Origin: Pseudoflavonifractor sp. MSJ-37
Lineage (GTDB): Bacteria > Bacillota > Clostridia > Oscillospirales > Oscillospiraceae
Direction: 5' to 3'
Assembly (NCBI RefSeq): GCF_018917965.1
Contig: NZ_JAHLPP010000006.1
Location: 62,001-126,000, forward strand
DNA length: 64,000 bases
Under the pieces are notes generated by a model, which ran no database searches, was not told the origin of the DNA, and saw only the letters and a program-made list of their open reading frames with translations. Shown here piece after piece: positions 41,782-51,515 of this stretch; positions within the stretch are counted from its first letter, which is position 1; each line of letters starts with the position of its first letter. The position numbers and the translations under genes were made by a program.

Positions 41782-42216
41782 ATGGAGCTCTCTGATATCT
41801 TCGCGCTGATGGACCGCTTCGAGCGTGGCTCTATCCAGCGCTTCGAGCTGGAGCAGGAGGACCTGCGCCTGGTGCTGGACAAGACCGTCCCCGCGGCGGT
41901 CCTGCCCGTCCAGGCTACGCCGGCCCCTCTGGCCCAGCCGGCCGCGCCGGCGGCTCCCGAGGAGGCCCCCGCTCAGAGCGAGGGCCCGGTGGTGAAGGCC
42001 CCTCTGGTGGGCACCTTCTACGCCGCCGCCTCCCCCGACGCCGCCCCCTTCGCCCCGGTGGGCGCCGCCGTGAAAAAGGGCGACACCCTCTGCATCCTGG
42101 AAGCCATGAAGATGATGAGCGAGGTCCCCTCCCCCATGGACGGCGTGATCGCCGAGGTGCTCGTCTCCGACGGCGAGCTGGTGGGCTTCGACCAGCCTCT
42201 CTTCCGCTTCAAGTAA
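41782..42216 (+). CDS. accB: Biotin carboxyl carrier protein of acetyl-CoA carboxylase
   Basis: The protein has 144 residues. An N-terminal helical part (MELSDIFALMDRFE) is followed by an Ala/Pro-rich linker at about 43-72 and a biotinyl domain at about 73-144. The biotin Lys is in LEAMKMMSEV near residue 111. It shuttles the carboxyl group from AccC to AccA/AccD to make malonyl-CoA. Confidence 0.95.
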   Translation: MELSDIFALMDRFERGSIQRFELEQEDLRLVLDKTVPAAVLPVQATPAPLAQPAAPAAPEEAPAQSEGPVVKAPLVGTFYAAASPDAAPFAPVGAAVKKGDTLCILEAMKMMSEVPSPMDGVIAEVLVSDGELVGFDQPLFRFK

Positions 42217-42229
42217 GGAGGCCCCTCCC

Positions 42230-43624
42230 ATGTTCAAACGCGTTTTGATCGCCAACCGCGGCGAGATCGCGGTGCGGGTCATCCGTGCCTGCCAGGAGCT
42301 GGGCGTGGAGACGGTGGCGGTGTACTCCACCGCCGACGCCGACTCCCTCCATGTCCAGCTGGCCGACCGGGCCGTGTGCGTGGGCCCCGCCAAGGCGGCG
42401 GAGAGCTATCTGGACCAGATGGCCATCCTCACCGCCGCGGTGGAGTCGGGCTGTGACGCCGTCCACCCGGGCTACGGCTTCCTGTCGGAGAACGACGAGT
42501 TCGCCGACCTGTGCGCCAAGTGCGGCCTCACCTTCATCGGCCCCACCGGAGACATGATCCGGAAGATGGGCAACAAATCTGCCGCCCGGGCCCTGATGAA
42601 GGCCAGCGGCGTCCCTGTGGTCCCCGGCTCGGACGGCCCTGTGGCCGACGCCGGGGCCGCTTTGGCTCTGGCCGAAGAAGTGGGCTGGCCCGTGCTCCTG
42701 AAGGCCAGTGCCGGCGGCGGCGGCCGGGGGATGCGCCGGGTGGATGCCCCGGAGGACCTGGAGCGCCTCTTCCACGAGGCCAAGAGCGAGGCCGAGGCCT
42801 GCTTCGGCAACGGTGAGCTCTATCTGGAGAAGCTGATCCTCTCCCCCCGGCACATCGAGTTCCAGATCCTGGCCGATCAGCGGGGCAATGTGATCCATCT
42901 GGGAGAGCGGGACTGCTCCATCCAGCGGAAAAATCAAAAGCTGGTGGAGGAATCCCCCTCCAAGGCTCTGGACCCCGCCCTGCGGGAACGGATGGGCGCC
43001 GCCGCCGTGGCCGCCGCCAAGGCCGCCGGCTATGTGAACGCCGGCACCGTGGAGTTCGTGCTGGCCGCAGACGGCACCTTCTGCTTCATCGAGATGAACA
43101 CCCGGGTCCAGGTGGAGCACCCCGTCACCGAGATGGTCTCCGGCCTGGATCTGGTGAAGGAACAGCTCCGCGTCGCCGCGGGGCTCCCTCTCTCCCTGAC
43201 CCAGGATCAGGTGCGGCTCACCGGCCACGCGCTGGAGTGCCGAATCAACGCGGAGGACTTCCGCCACGGCTTCCGGCCCTGCCCGGGAAAGACCGAGTTC
43301 CTCCATTTGCCCGGCGGCCCGGGCGTCCGGGTGGACACCATGCTCTACAACGGGTATGAGGTCAGCCCCTACTACGACTCTCTGGTCGCCAAAGTCATCG
43401 TCCACGCCCCCACCCGGCTGGAGGCCATCCGCCGGATGCGCCGCTGTCTGAGCGAGCTGATCGTGGAGGGCTACCCCACCACCGCCGACTTTGCCCATCT
43501 CCTGCTCTACCATCCCGACTTCGTCCGGGGCCGGTACGATACCGGCTTCCTGACGCAGCATATGGACGAGCTTCTGGCCTGGGACCGGGGGGAGGCCCCC
43601 CGACCCGCCGTGGAAGAAGGATGA
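42230..43624 (+). CDS. accC: Biotin carboxylase subunit of acetyl-CoA carboxylase
   Basis: The protein has 464 residues. ATP-grasp enzyme: MFKRVLIANRGEIAVRVIRAC at the start, HPGYGFLSEN near 83, the Gly-rich ATP lid KASAGGGGRGMR near 160, and EMNTRVQVEHPVTEM near 287. A C-terminal biotin-carboxylase domain completes it. It carboxylates biotin on AccB using bicarbonate and ATP. It lies 13 bases after accB. Confidence 0.96.
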   Translation: MFKRVLIANRGEIAVRVIRACQELGVETVAVYSTADADSLHVQLADRAVCVGPAKAAESYLDQMAILTAAVESGCDAVHPGYGFLSENDEFADLCAKCGLTFIGPTGDMIRKMGNKSAARALMKASGVPVVPGSDGPVADAGAALALAEEVGWPVLLKASAGGGGRGMRRVDAPEDLERLFHEAKSEAEACFGNGELYLEKLILSPRHIEFQILADQRGNVIHLGERDCSIQRKNQKLVEESPSKALDPALRERMGAAAVAAAKAAGYVNAGTVEFVLAADGTFCFIEMNTRVQVEHPVTEMVSGLDLVKEQLRVAAGLPLSLTQDQVRLTGHALECRINAEDFRHGFRPCPGKTEFLHLPGGPGVRVDTMLYNGYEVSPYYDSLVAKVIVHAPTRLEAIRRMRRCLSELIVEGYPTTADFAHLLLYHPDFVRGRYDTGFLTQHMDELLAWDRGEAPRPAVEEG

Positions 43625-43673
43625 ACGTCCCCTGTTTTCTGATCCCTGTTATCGCTAAGGAGGCGAACGAGCC

Positions 43674-44552
43674 TTGAATCACCTGTTTCGCGCCCGGCGG
43701 GAGCGGCTGTCCAAGTTCCAGGCCCAGCGGGGCCTGCGGGAGAAGGCGGGCATCAAGCGGCCCGAGGCCGATCTCTTCGAGCAGTGCCCGGCCTGCTCCG
43801 CCCCGGTCTCCAAGCGGGACCTGGCCCGGGCCCTCTATGTCTGTCCCCAGTGCGGCCATCACCACCCGATCGGCGCCTATCTCCGCCTGTCCATGCTCCT
43901 GGATCCCCACAGCTTCCAGGAGCTGGACGAGCATTTCTCCCTGCCCAACGTACTGGGCTTCCCCGGCTTCGATGAGAAGCTGGAGAAGGTCCGCCGGGAC
44001 ACCGGCCTCACCGAGGGCGTCGTCACCGCCCGGGGCAAGATCGCCGGCCGGAGCGTGGTGGCCGCCGTGCTGGACAGCCGCTTCCTCATGGGCAGCATGG
44101 GCGCCGCCGTGGGCGAGAAGATCGCCCGGGCGGTGGAGCTGGCCCGGAAACAGCGGCTGCCCCTGATCATCTGCTCCGCCAGCGGCGGGGCCCGGATGCA
44201 GGAGGGCATCCTGTCCCTCATGCAGATGGCCAAGACCAGCGCCGCGCTGGAGCGCTTCTCTCAGGCGGGCGGGCTGTACATCTCCGTGCTGACCCACCCC
44301 ACCACCGGCGGCGTCACCGCCTCCTTCGCCTCTCTGGGCGACTACACCCTGGCGGAGCCCGGGGCCCTGATCGGCTTCGCCGGTCCCCGGGTCATCGAGC
44401 AGACCATCGGTCAAAAGCTCCCCGAGGGCTTCCAGCGGTCCGAATATCTGGAGGAGCACGGCTTCGTGGACCAGATCGTCCCCCGGGCCAAGCTGCGGGA
44501 GACCATCCTCCAGCTGCTGAAGCTCCATGAGAAAGGGGGCCGCCTCCAATGA
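43674..44552 (+). CDS. accD: Acetyl-CoA carboxylase carboxyltransferase beta subunit
   Basis: The protein has 292 residues. A four-Cys zinc ribbon (CPACSAPV, then CPQCGHH) lies at about 36-60 and the crotonase-like carboxyltransferase fold follows, with [20 protein letters not shown] near 165. The start is TTG with AAGGAGG ten bases before; no ATG is suitably placed. The stop overlaps accA by four bases, which fits the 1:1 need for the two subunits. Confidence 0.95.
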   Translation: MNHLFRARRERLSKFQAQRGLREKAGIKRPEADLFEQCPACSAPVSKRDLARALYVCPQCGHHHPIGAYLRLSMLLDPHSFQELDEHFSLPNVLGFPGFDEKLEKVRRDTGLTEGVVTARGKIAGRSVVAAVLDSRFLMGSMGAAVGEKIARAVELARKQRLPLIICSASGGARMQEGILSLMQMAKTSAALERFSQAGGLYISVLTHPTTGGVTASFASLGDYTLAEPGALIGFAGPRVIEQTIGQKLPEGFQRSEYLEEHGFVDQIVPRAKLRETILQLLKLHEKGGRLQ

Positions 44553-45490
44553 TCCAGGAACTGGAACAGAAGATCGCCGCGCTGGATCAGGAACGGGCCG
44601 CGCTGGAGGGCCGGGAGGACGGAGCCGCCGTCCTCCGCCGCTCCCAGCTCCTGCGGGACCGTGCGGAGCTTCTGGAGGCCTGCCGGGACTGCGCCCCGGC
44701 GGACCGGGTCTATCTGGCCCGCCATGCCGGGCGCCCCGGCACGCTGGACTTCATCCAGCACCTCTTCACCGATTTCTTCCAGTGCAGGGGGGACCGCTCC
44801 TGCGGCGAGGACCCCAGCATCCTGGGCGGCGTGGCGCGGTTCCACGGCCTGCCCGTCACCGTGATCGGCCACCGGAAGGGGAAGGATCTGGAGGAGAACA
44901 TGGCCTGCAACTTCGGGATGCCCTCCCCCGAGGGCTACCGGAAGGCCCAGCGCCTCATGCGGCAGGCCGAGAAGTTCCACCGGCCGGTCATCACCTTCGT
45001 GGATACCCCCGGCGCCTATCCCGGCCTGGAGGCCGAGGCCCACGGCCAGGGCGAGGCCATCGCCTCCAGCCTGGCCCTCATGTCCGCCCTGCGGGTGCCC
45101 GTCGTCACGGTGATCGCCGGCGAGGGCGGCAGCGGCGGCGCGCTGGCGCTGGCTGTGGCCAACAAGGTCCTCATGCTGGAGAACGCCGTGTACTCCGTCC
45201 TCTCCCCGGAAGGCTTCGCCTCCATTTTGTGGAAGGACGCCAGCCGCTCCGGTGAGGCCGCCGGCCTCATGAAGCTCACCGCCGCCGATCTGGTGGAGCT
45301 GGGCGTGGCCGATCAGATCGTGCCCGAGCCCCTGGGCGGCGCCCACCGGGACCCGGAGCAGGTCTATCAGGCGGTGGACAAGGCCCTCTATGCCAGCCTG
45401 GCCCAGCTCCTGAAGCTACGGGACCCGGCGGCCCATCGCTATCAGAAATTCCGTGCCATGGGCCTCAGCGCCCGGAAGGAGGCCCCATGA
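44549..45490 (+). CDS. accA: Acetyl-CoA carboxylase carboxyltransferase alpha subunit
   Basis: The protein has 313 residues. An N-terminal coiled helix ([18 protein letters not shown]) is followed by the carboxyltransferase fold with [16 protein letters not shown] near 110, [10 protein letters not shown] near 150 and [12 protein letters not shown] near 190. It overlaps accD upstream and fabH downstream by four bases each. Confidence 0.95.
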   Translation: MIQELEQKIAALDQERAALEGREDGAAVLRRSQLLRDRAELLEACRDCAPADRVYLARHAGRPGTLDFIQHLFTDFFQCRGDRSCGEDPSILGGVARFHGLPVTVIGHRKGKDLEENMACNFGMPSPEGYRKAQRLMRQAEKFHRPVITFVDTPGAYPGLEAEAHGQGEAIASSLALMSALRVPVVTVIAGEGGSGGALALAVANKVLMLENAVYSVLSPEGFASILWKDASRSGEAAGLMKLTAADLVELGVADQIVPEPLGGAHRDPEQVYQAVDKALYASLAQLLKLRDPAAHRYQKFRAMGLSARKEAP

Positions 45491-46431
45491 ATCGAGGACT
45501 TCGATTCTGTTCGACCGCCCGGTGCGTACCGGAGCGGATCGTGACCAACGACGAGATGAGCCGGATTGTGGAGACCAGCGACGAGTGGATCCGCAGCCGC
45601 ACTGGCATCGGCCAGCGCCATTTCTCCCGCGGGGAGACCGCCGTGGACCTGTGCGTCGGGGCAGGCCGTCTGGCCCTGGAGCGGGCCGGCGCGGCCCCGG
45701 ACGAGGTGGCCGTCTGCGTGGTGGCCACCTGCACCCCCGACTACGCCTCCCCCTCCGACGCCTGTCTGGTCCAGGCCGCCCTCGGCCTGCCGGAGGACAC
45801 CCCCTCCTTCGACGTGAGCGCCGGATGCACCGGCTTCCTCTACGGGCTGGAGACCGTCCGGGGCCTGCTGGCCCTGGCAGAGGGCAAAAAGAAGTACGCC
45901 CTGCTAATCGGCTGCGATCAGCTCAGCCGGATCCTGGATATGACCGACCGGAGCACCTGCGTCCTCTTCGGAGACGGAGCCGGCGCGGCTGTGGTGTGTC
46001 TGGAGGACCGGCTCTGGCACGCCGCCCTGGGCAGCCGGGGCACCGCCGCCCCCCTGTGGCTCAACGGCCCCGGTCCTGAGACCACCTATATCCACATGGA
46101 CGGTCCCGCCGTCTACCGCTTCGCGGTGGAGGCCCTGCCCTCCTGCGTGCAGGACCTGCTGGCCAAGAGCGGCCTGACGCTGGATGACATCGACTGGATC
46201 GTCCCCCATCAGGCCAACCGCCGCATCATCGAGACGGCGGCCAAGCGCCTCCATGCGCCGCTGGACAAGTTCTATCAGAACATGGTCCGCTACGGCAACA
46301 CCTCCGCCGCGTCGGTGCCCATCGCGCTGGACGAGATGGCGGAGCAGGGCCTGCTGGCGCGGGGACAGAAGATCGTCACCGTGGCCTTCGGCGCGGGTCT
46401 CACCTGGGGCGGCGCCCTGTTTGAGTGGTGA
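45487..46431 (+). CDS. fabH: Beta-ketoacyl-ACP synthase III FabH
   Basis: Starts chain growth by condensing a short acyl-CoA with malonyl-ACP. The protein has 314 residues. The catalytic triad is visible: Cys in [11 protein letters not shown] near 111, His in VPHQANRRI near 240 and Asn in YGNTSAAS near 270. RTGIGQRHF near the start is the substrate-mouth loop. Confidence 0.95.
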   Translation: MNRGLRFCSTARCVPERIVTNDEMSRIVETSDEWIRSRTGIGQRHFSRGETAVDLCVGAGRLALERAGAAPDEVAVCVVATCTPDYASPSDACLVQAALGLPEDTPSFDVSAGCTGFLYGLETVRGLLALAEGKKKYALLIGCDQLSRILDMTDRSTCVLFGDGAGAAVVCLEDRLWHAALGSRGTAAPLWLNGPGPETTYIHMDGPAVYRFAVEALPSCVQDLLAKSGLTLDDIDWIVPHQANRRIIETAAKRLHAPLDKFYQNMVRYGNTSAASVPIALDEMAEQGLLARGQKIVTVAFGAGLTWGGALFEW

Positions 46432-46457
46432 CCACGCCCGGAAAGGAAGGAAACGAC

Positions 46458-47387
46458 ATGAAACTCAACGAGCTTTTGGGGACCGAGTTCCCCTTCATCC
46501 AGGGCGGCATGGCCAACATCGCCACCGGCGCCTTTGCCGCCGCCGTCTCCAACGCCGGCGCCCTGGGCCTGATTGGCGCGGGCGGCATGGCCCCGGAGTC
46601 CTTCCGGGAGCACATCCACCAGTGCCGGTCCCTCACCGACAAGCCCTTCGGCGTGAACATCATGCTCATGCACCCCAAGGCCGATGAACTGGCCAAGATC
46701 GCCGCCGAGGAGCGGGTGGCCGTGATCACCACCGGCGCGGGCAGTCCCGGCCCCTACGTCTCCATGTGGAAGGAGTCCGGAGCCAAGGTGTTCCCCGTGG
46801 TCTCCGCCGTGTCCCTGGCCAAAATGATGGCCAAAGCGGGCGTGGACGGCGTGATCGCCGAGGGCACCGAGAGCGGCGGCCATGTGGGCGAGACCACCAC
46901 CATGGCGCTGGTCCCCCAGGTCTGCGACGCGGTGGACATCCCCGTGATCGCCGCCGGCGGCATCGCCGACGGCCGCCAGCTCCTGGCCGCCTATGCGCTG
47001 GGCGCCTGCGGCGCACAGCTGGGCACCTGCCTGCTGGTCAGCGAGGAGTGTCCCATCCATGAGAACTACAAGCAGGCCTTGCTCCAGGCCAAGGACCGCT
47101 CCACCGTGGTCACGGGCCGCTCCGTGGGCGCCCCCGTCCGGGTCATCAAGAACCAGATGACCAAGGACTATCTGGCCCATGAGAAGGCCGGCGCCGACAA
47201 GATGGAGCTGGAACAGTTCACACTGGGCAGCCTGCGGCGGGCCGTGTTCGACGGCGATACCCGCACCGGAAGCCTCATGGCCGGCCAGGTGGCCGGGATG
47301 CTCCACCAGATCCGCCCCCTGCGGGCCATCTTCGAGGAGCTCCAGGCCCAGGCCGTCCAGCGGCTGGAGGCCCTGAAGGCGGAATGA
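46458..47387 (+). CDS. fabK: Enoyl-ACP reductase II FabK (FMN)
   Basis: Reduces the trans-2-enoyl-ACP intermediate, taking the place of FabI. The protein has 309 residues and a 2-nitropropane-dioxygenase-like TIM barrel. FIQGGMANIATGAFAAAVS lies at the start, ITTGAGSPGPYV near 78, the FMN-phosphate region GTESGGHVGE near 140 and AAGGIADGRQLLAAYALGA near 180. The start at 46458 has AAGGAAGG before it. No fabI is in the window, so the organism may resist triclosan (family knowledge). Confidence 0.93.
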   Translation: MKLNELLGTEFPFIQGGMANIATGAFAAAVSNAGALGLIGAGGMAPESFREHIHQCRSLTDKPFGVNIMLMHPKADELAKIAAEERVAVITTGAGSPGPYVSMWKESGAKVFPVVSAVSLAKMMAKAGVDGVIAEGTESGGHVGETTTMALVPQVCDAVDIPVIAAGGIADGRQLLAAYALGACGAQLGTCLLVSEECPIHENYKQALLQAKDRSTVVTGRSVGAPVRVIKNQMTKDYLAHEKAGADKMELEQFTLGSLRRAVFDGDTRTGSLMAGQVAGMLHQIRPLRAIFEELQAQAVQRLEALKAE

Positions 47388-47513
47388 ATCCGGAGCCCGC
47401 CGGACCAGGCCCCTGCGGGCCGAATGAAAAGGGCCCAGACGGGCGCCCCCTGCCTGTCGTCGGCCAGAGACCGGGCGGGTCCTGGATCCGCCCCCGCGAA
47501 CGAGGTATCTGAT

Positions 47514-48449
47514 ATGAAGCTCGCTTTCCTATACGCCGGTCAGGGCGCCCAGCACGTGGGCATGGGCCGGGACTTCTATGACCGCTTTCCGCTCTTCCGG
47601 GACATCTTCGACCGCGCCCCGGTGGAGTTCGATCTGAAGGGCCTGTGCTTCGACGGTCCGGAGGAAGCGCTCTCCGACACTCGGTACACCCAGCCCTGCA
47701 TGGTGGCCTTCGCCGCCGGCGTCACCGGCCTGCTCTATCAGGCCGGGATCCGGCCCTCCATGGCCGCCGGACTGAGTCTGGGCGAATACTCCGCTCTGAT
47801 GGCCGCCGGGGCCCTGTCCCCCGAGGATGCCATCGCGCTGGTGGCCTTCCGGGGGAAGGCCATGGCCGAGGCCGTCACCGGCCGGCCCTGCGGCATGGCC
47901 GCCGTCCTGAGCCTGGACCGGGAGAAGCTCCAGACCGCCTGTGACGCCGCCGCTGACCTGGGGGTGGCCGAGATCGCCAACTACAACTGTCCCGGCCAGC
48001 TGGTCATCGCCGGCGACGCCGCCGCCGTGGACAAGGCCGGCGCGCTGGCCAAGGAGGCCGGAGCCCGCCGGGTGGTGCCTCTGAAGGTCAGCGGCCCCTT
48101 CCACACCTCCCTGATGGCCCCCGCCGGGGATGCCCTCCGGGAGAAGTTCCGCACGGTAGAGTTCCGTCCCATGGCCTTCCCCGTCCTTTTCAACTGCAAG
48201 GGCGATGTGATGGGCCCCGGGGACACGATCCCCGCCCTGCTGGAGCGGCAGGTCCAGTCCAGCGTCTATCTGGAGGATACCATCCGCCGTATGGCCGCGC
48301 ACGGGGTGGACACCATCGTGGAGATCGGTCCCGGCAAGACCCTCTCCGGCTTCGTCCGCAAGACCGTGAAGGGCATCGACACCTACGCCATCGATACGGC
48401 GGAGGACCTGGACAAGGTCATCGCCGCCCTGAAAGGAGAAGGAGCATGA
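47514..48449 (+). CDS. fabD: Malonyl-CoA:ACP transacylase FabD
   Basis: Moves malonyl from CoA to ACP. The protein has 311 residues. YAGQGAQHVGMG lies at the start, the nucleophilic Ser is in GLSLGEYSAL near 88 and the catalytic His in SGPFHTSLM near 200. Gln and Arg positions match the family. The start at 47514 has GAGGT upstream. The 126-base gap before it is open in frame but low in family likeness, so the shorter start is kept. It overlaps fabG by four bases. Confidence 0.95.
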   Translation: MKLAFLYAGQGAQHVGMGRDFYDRFPLFRDIFDRAPVEFDLKGLCFDGPEEALSDTRYTQPCMVAFAAGVTGLLYQAGIRPSMAAGLSLGEYSALMAAGALSPEDAIALVAFRGKAMAEAVTGRPCGMAAVLSLDREKLQTACDAAADLGVAEIANYNCPGQLVIAGDAAAVDKAGALAKEAGARRVVPLKVSGPFHTSLMAPAGDALREKFRTVEFRPMAFPVLFNCKGDVMGPGDTIPALLERQVQSSVYLEDTIRRMAAHGVDTIVEIGPGKTLSGFVRKTVKGIDTYAIDTAEDLDKVIAALKGEGA

Positions 48450-49195
48450 GCATGGAACTGACGGGCCGGGCCGCCCTCGTCACCGGCGGCAGCCGGGGCA
48501 TCGGCCGGGCCGTGTGTCTGGAGCTGGCCCGGCAGGGCGCCCGCGTGGCCGTGAACTACGCCGGGAACGCTCAGGCCGCGGAGGATACCGCCGCCGCCTG
48601 CCGGGAGCTGGGCGCGGAGGCTTTCGCCATCCAGGCCGACGTGGCGGACGCCGCCGCCGTGGACGCCATGGTGAAGGAGGTCATCGGACGCTTCGGCGCC
48701 CTCCATATCCTGGTGAACAATGCCGGCATCACCCGGGACAAGCTGGCCCTCCAGATGAAGGAGGAGGATCTGGACGCCGTGCTGGACACCAACCTGAAGG
48801 GCGCGTTCCACTGCATGAAGGCGGCCTACCGTCCCATGATGAAGCAGCGCTATGGCCGCATCGTGAACCTGTCCAGCGTAGTGGGCCTCCGGGGCAACCC
48901 CGGACAGGCCAACTACGCCGCCAGCAAGGCCGGCCTCATCGGCATGAGCAAGTCCATCGCCAAGGAGCTGGCCAGCCGGAACGTGACCGTCAATTTGGTG
49001 GCCCCCGGCTTCATCGACACCGACATGACCGCCGTGCTCCCCGAGGCCGCCCGGGAAGCCCTGCTCAAGAGCATCCCCATGGCCCGTCTGGGCCAGCCCG
49101 AGGACGTGGCCCGGGCCGTGGCCTTCTTTGCCGCCGAGACGTCCGGCTACATCACCGGCCAGGTCCTCTGCGTGGACGGCGGCATGGCCGTATGA
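48446..49195 (+). CDS. fabG: 3-oxoacyl-ACP reductase FabG
   Basis: NADPH-dependent short-chain dehydrogenase that reduces beta-ketoacyl-ACP. The protein has 249 residues. The nucleotide motif is TGGSRGIGRAV near 13, NNAGITRD near 90, the catalytic Ser in VNLSSVVGLRG near 140 and the Tyr-x3-Lys pair in YAASKAG near 155. The ATG overlaps the fabD stop; a second ATG two codons later is possible. Confidence 0.95.
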   Translation: MSMELTGRAALVTGGSRGIGRAVCLELARQGARVAVNYAGNAQAAEDTAAACRELGAEAFAIQADVADAAAVDAMVKEVIGRFGALHILVNNAGITRDKLALQMKEEDLDAVLDTNLKGAFHCMKAAYRPMMKQRYGRIVNLSSVVGLRGNPGQANYAASKAGLIGMSKSIAKELASRNVTVNLVAPGFIDTDMTAVLPEAAREALLKSIPMARLGQPEDVARAVAFFAAETSGYITGQVLCVDGGMAV

Positions 49196-49262
49196 CCGCC
49201 CCGCTTCCCGACCGCCACAGCCGGTCTCTATCTTAGGCTCCTGCCTGAAAGGAATCTGAACT

Positions 49263-50504
49263 ATGGAAAAACGACGCGTCGTCATCACCGGCTTGGGGGC
49301 CGTCACCCCCATCGGCCGGACCGCCGGAGAGTCCTGGGCCGCCGCCAGGGCCGGCGTCTGCGGGATCGCCCCGATCCAGCAGTACGATACCTCGGACATG
49401 AAGGTCAAGCTGGCCGGTGAGGTCAGGGACTTCAACGCCGAGGACTATATGGAGCGCCGGGAGGCCCGGCGTATGGACCGCTTCACCCAGTTCGCCATGA
49501 TCGCCGCCGCCGAGGCCATGGAGCAGAGCGGCCTGGATCTGGAGCGGGAGGATCCCGCCCGCATCGGCGTCATGGTGTCCAGCGGCATCGGCGGCATGAA
49601 CACCATCCAGAACGAGTGCCACAAGGGCTTCGAGAAGGGCTTCGACCGGATCTCTCCCTTCTTCATCCCTATGATCATCCCTAACATGGCCGCGGGCCAG
49701 ATCGCGATCCGGTACGGCCTGAAGGGCATGTGTACCTGTCCCGTGGCGGCCTGCGCCGGCGGCAGCAACGCCGTGGGCGACGCCTTCCGCCACATCCGGG
49801 ACGGCTATGCCGAGGTCATGGTGTGCGGCGGCGCGGACTCCACCATCGCCGGCATGGGCGTGGGCGGCTTCACCAGTCTGCGGGCCGTGACCACCACCGA
49901 CGACCCCAGCCGTGCCTCCATCCCCTTCGATCAGGAGCGCTCCGGCTTCGTCATGGGCGAGGGCGCCGGCATCCTGGTGCTGGAGGACTATGACCACGCC
50001 ATGGCCCGGGGCGCGGAGATCCTGGGCGAGATCACGGGCTACGGCGCCAACTGCGACGCCCACCACATCACCGCCCCTTGCCCCGACGGCGCCGGCGCGG
50101 CGGCCTGCATGGGCCTGGCCCTCCAGGATGCGGGCATCGCCCCGGAGGAGCTGGACTACATCAGCGCCCACGGCACCTCCACCCCGCTGAACGACTCCGG
50201 CGAGACTCAGGCCGTCAAGACCGCCTTCGGCGGGCACGCCCGGAAGCTGATGATGAGCTCTGTCAAGTCCATGATGGGCCATCTGCTGGGCGCCAGCGGG
50301 GCGGTGGCCTCCATCCTCACCGTGCTGGCCCTGCGGGACCAGTTCGCGCCCCCCACGATCAACTACCGGGTCCCCGATCCGGCCTGCGATCTGGACGTGG
50401 TGCCCAACGTGGGCCGGGAGGCCCCGATCCGCAACGCCATGGTGAACGCCTTCGGCTTCGGCGGGCACAACGCCTGCCTGATCTTCAAACGCTGGGAGGG
50501 CTGA
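49263..50504 (+). CDS. fabF: Beta-ketoacyl-ACP synthase II FabF
   Basis: Main elongating condensing enzyme. The protein has 413 residues. The active Cys is in [14 protein letters not shown] near 164; the two catalytic His are in [11 protein letters not shown] near 303 and [10 protein letters not shown] near 338. [13 protein letters not shown] ends the protein. AAAGGAA precedes the ATG. fabZ starts two bases after its stop. Confidence 0.96.
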   Translation: MEKRRVVITGLGAVTPIGRTAGESWAAARAGVCGIAPIQQYDTSDMKVKLAGEVRDFNAEDYMERREARRMDRFTQFAMIAAAEAMEQSGLDLEREDPARIGVMVSSGIGGMNTIQNECHKGFEKGFDRISPFFIPMIIPNMAAGQIAIRYGLKGMCTCPVAACAGGSNAVGDAFRHIRDGYAEVMVCGGADSTIAGMGVGGFTSLRAVTTTDDPSRASIPFDQERSGFVMGEGAGILVLEDYDHAMARGAEILGEITGYGANCDAHHITAPCPDGAGAAACMGLALQDAGIAPEELDYISAHGTSTPLNDSGETQAVKTAFGGHARKLMMSSVKSMMGHLLGASGAVASILTVLALRDQFAPPTINYRVPDPACDLDVVPNVGREAPIRNAMVNAFGFGGHNACLIFKRWEG

Positions 50505-50506
50505 GG

Positions 50507-50932
50507 ATGGAACTGGATATCAAGCAGATCATGGAGATCCTCCCCCACCGTCCGCCCTTCCTGCTGGTGGACAAGATCGTGGAGTGTGAGCCGGGCCAGT
50601 CCGCCAAGGGCATCAAGTGCGTCAGCATGAACGAGCCCTTCTTCCCCGGTCACTTCCCCGGCCAGCCGATCATGCCCGGCGTGCTGATCCTGGAGGCCCT
50701 GGCCCAGACCGGCGCGGTGGCGGCCCTGTGCCTGCCTGAGAACCGGGGGAAACTGGCGATCTTCGGCGGCGTGAAGAACTGCCGCTTCAAGAAGCAGGTG
50801 GTCCCCGGCGACGTGCTGGAGCTCTCCTGTGAGCTGACCGACAAGCGGGGCCCCATCGGCTACGGCAAGGCCGTGGCCCGGGTGGACGGCAAGATCGCGG
50901 TCCAGGCCGAGCTGACCTTCGTGATCCAGTAA
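50507..50932 (+). CDS. fabZ: 3-hydroxyacyl-ACP dehydratase FabZ
   Basis: Hot-dog-fold dehydratase that makes trans-2-enoyl-ACP. The protein has 141 residues. The catalytic His is in [14 protein letters not shown] near 13, [15 protein letters not shown] lies near 50 and the catalytic Glu in ILEALAQTG near 66. The ATG at 50507 has GGGAGG upstream, within the end of fabF. With FabK and no FabM in the window, the way unsaturated chains are made is not clear from here. Confidence 0.95.
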   Translation: MELDIKQIMEILPHRPPFLLVDKIVECEPGQSAKGIKCVSMNEPFFPGHFPGQPIMPGVLILEALAQTGAVAALCLPENRGKLAIFGGVKNCRFKKQVVPGDVLELSCELTDKRGPIGYGKAVARVDGKIAVQAELTFVIQ

Positions 50933-50939
50933 GTTGGAC

Positions 50940-50968
50940 TCGACTCCGCCGTCCGATCCTGTTATGAT
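50940..50968 (+). promoter_or_regulatory. Possible separate promoter of the MarR/FabT-like gene
   Basis: TCGACT, a 17-base spacer and TATGAT, 40 bases before the ATG. It would allow the regulator to be made apart from the operon. Confidence 0.5.
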
Positions 50969-51007
50969 AGATAGCAGTAGAAATAAGACTGTGCGGAGGG
51001 ATGAGCG

Positions 51008-51469
51008 ATGCTGGACGAGACCTTCAACGACGTGTATACCAAGTTCAAGCTCCATTTTTACCGGACTGTCTTTTCCCGGTTCCAGGACCGGGAGGCCAGT
51101 CTCACCACGGTCGAGACCTTCTGTATGGAGATCATCATGGCCCTGGGACAGCCTACGATCAACGAGTTCGCGAAATTCGTGAACATCTCTCCGCCCAACG
51201 CGGCCTACAAGGTGAACAGCCTGATCCAGAAGGGGTATGTCCGCAAGGAACGCTCCCCAGAGGACAAGCGGGAGTATCACCTGCTGGTGACTCAGAAGTA
51301 CATCGACTACTACAACATCAGTTACGGCTATCTCACCACGGTGATGGGCCGGATCAAGGAGCGCTTCTCCCCGGAAAAGACCCACCTGCTGGAGGAGATG
51401 CTGGGCGTCATCTCCAGAGAACTCATGCCTGAGATCGCCCTGCCGGACCACGGCGCGGCACAGGGCTGA
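51008..51469 (+). CDS. MarR-family regulator, probable FabT-like repressor
   Basis: The protein has 153 residues. The winged helix spans about 35-110: TINEFAKFVNISPPNAAYKVNSL is the recognition helix region, and KGYVRKERSPEDKREYHLLVT is the wing. In streptococci the MarR protein FabT sits beside the fab cluster and represses it with acyl-ACP as co-repressor; here the gene closes the cluster. The operator at 41465-41494 is a likely target. The protein is not obviously orthologous to FabT, so the role is inference from position. A terminator follows. Confidence 0.8.
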   Translation: MLDETFNDVYTKFKLHFYRTVFSRFQDREASLTTVETFCMEIIMALGQPTINEFAKFVNISPPNAAYKVNSLIQKGYVRKERSPEDKREYHLLVTQKYIDYYNISYGYLTTVMGRIKERFSPEKTHLLEEMLGVISRELMPEIALPDHGAAQG

Positions 51470-51473
51470 TCAA

Positions 51474-51515
51474 AAAAGACCGGACTCGTCTCGGCGGAGG
51501 CGGGGCCGGTCTTTT
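51474..51515 (+). terminator. Intrinsic terminator of the fatty-acid operon
   Basis: A perfect 10-bp stem (51474-51483 with 51506-51515) whose right arm ends in TTTT. Repeat copy B starts at the very next base. Confidence 0.75.
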
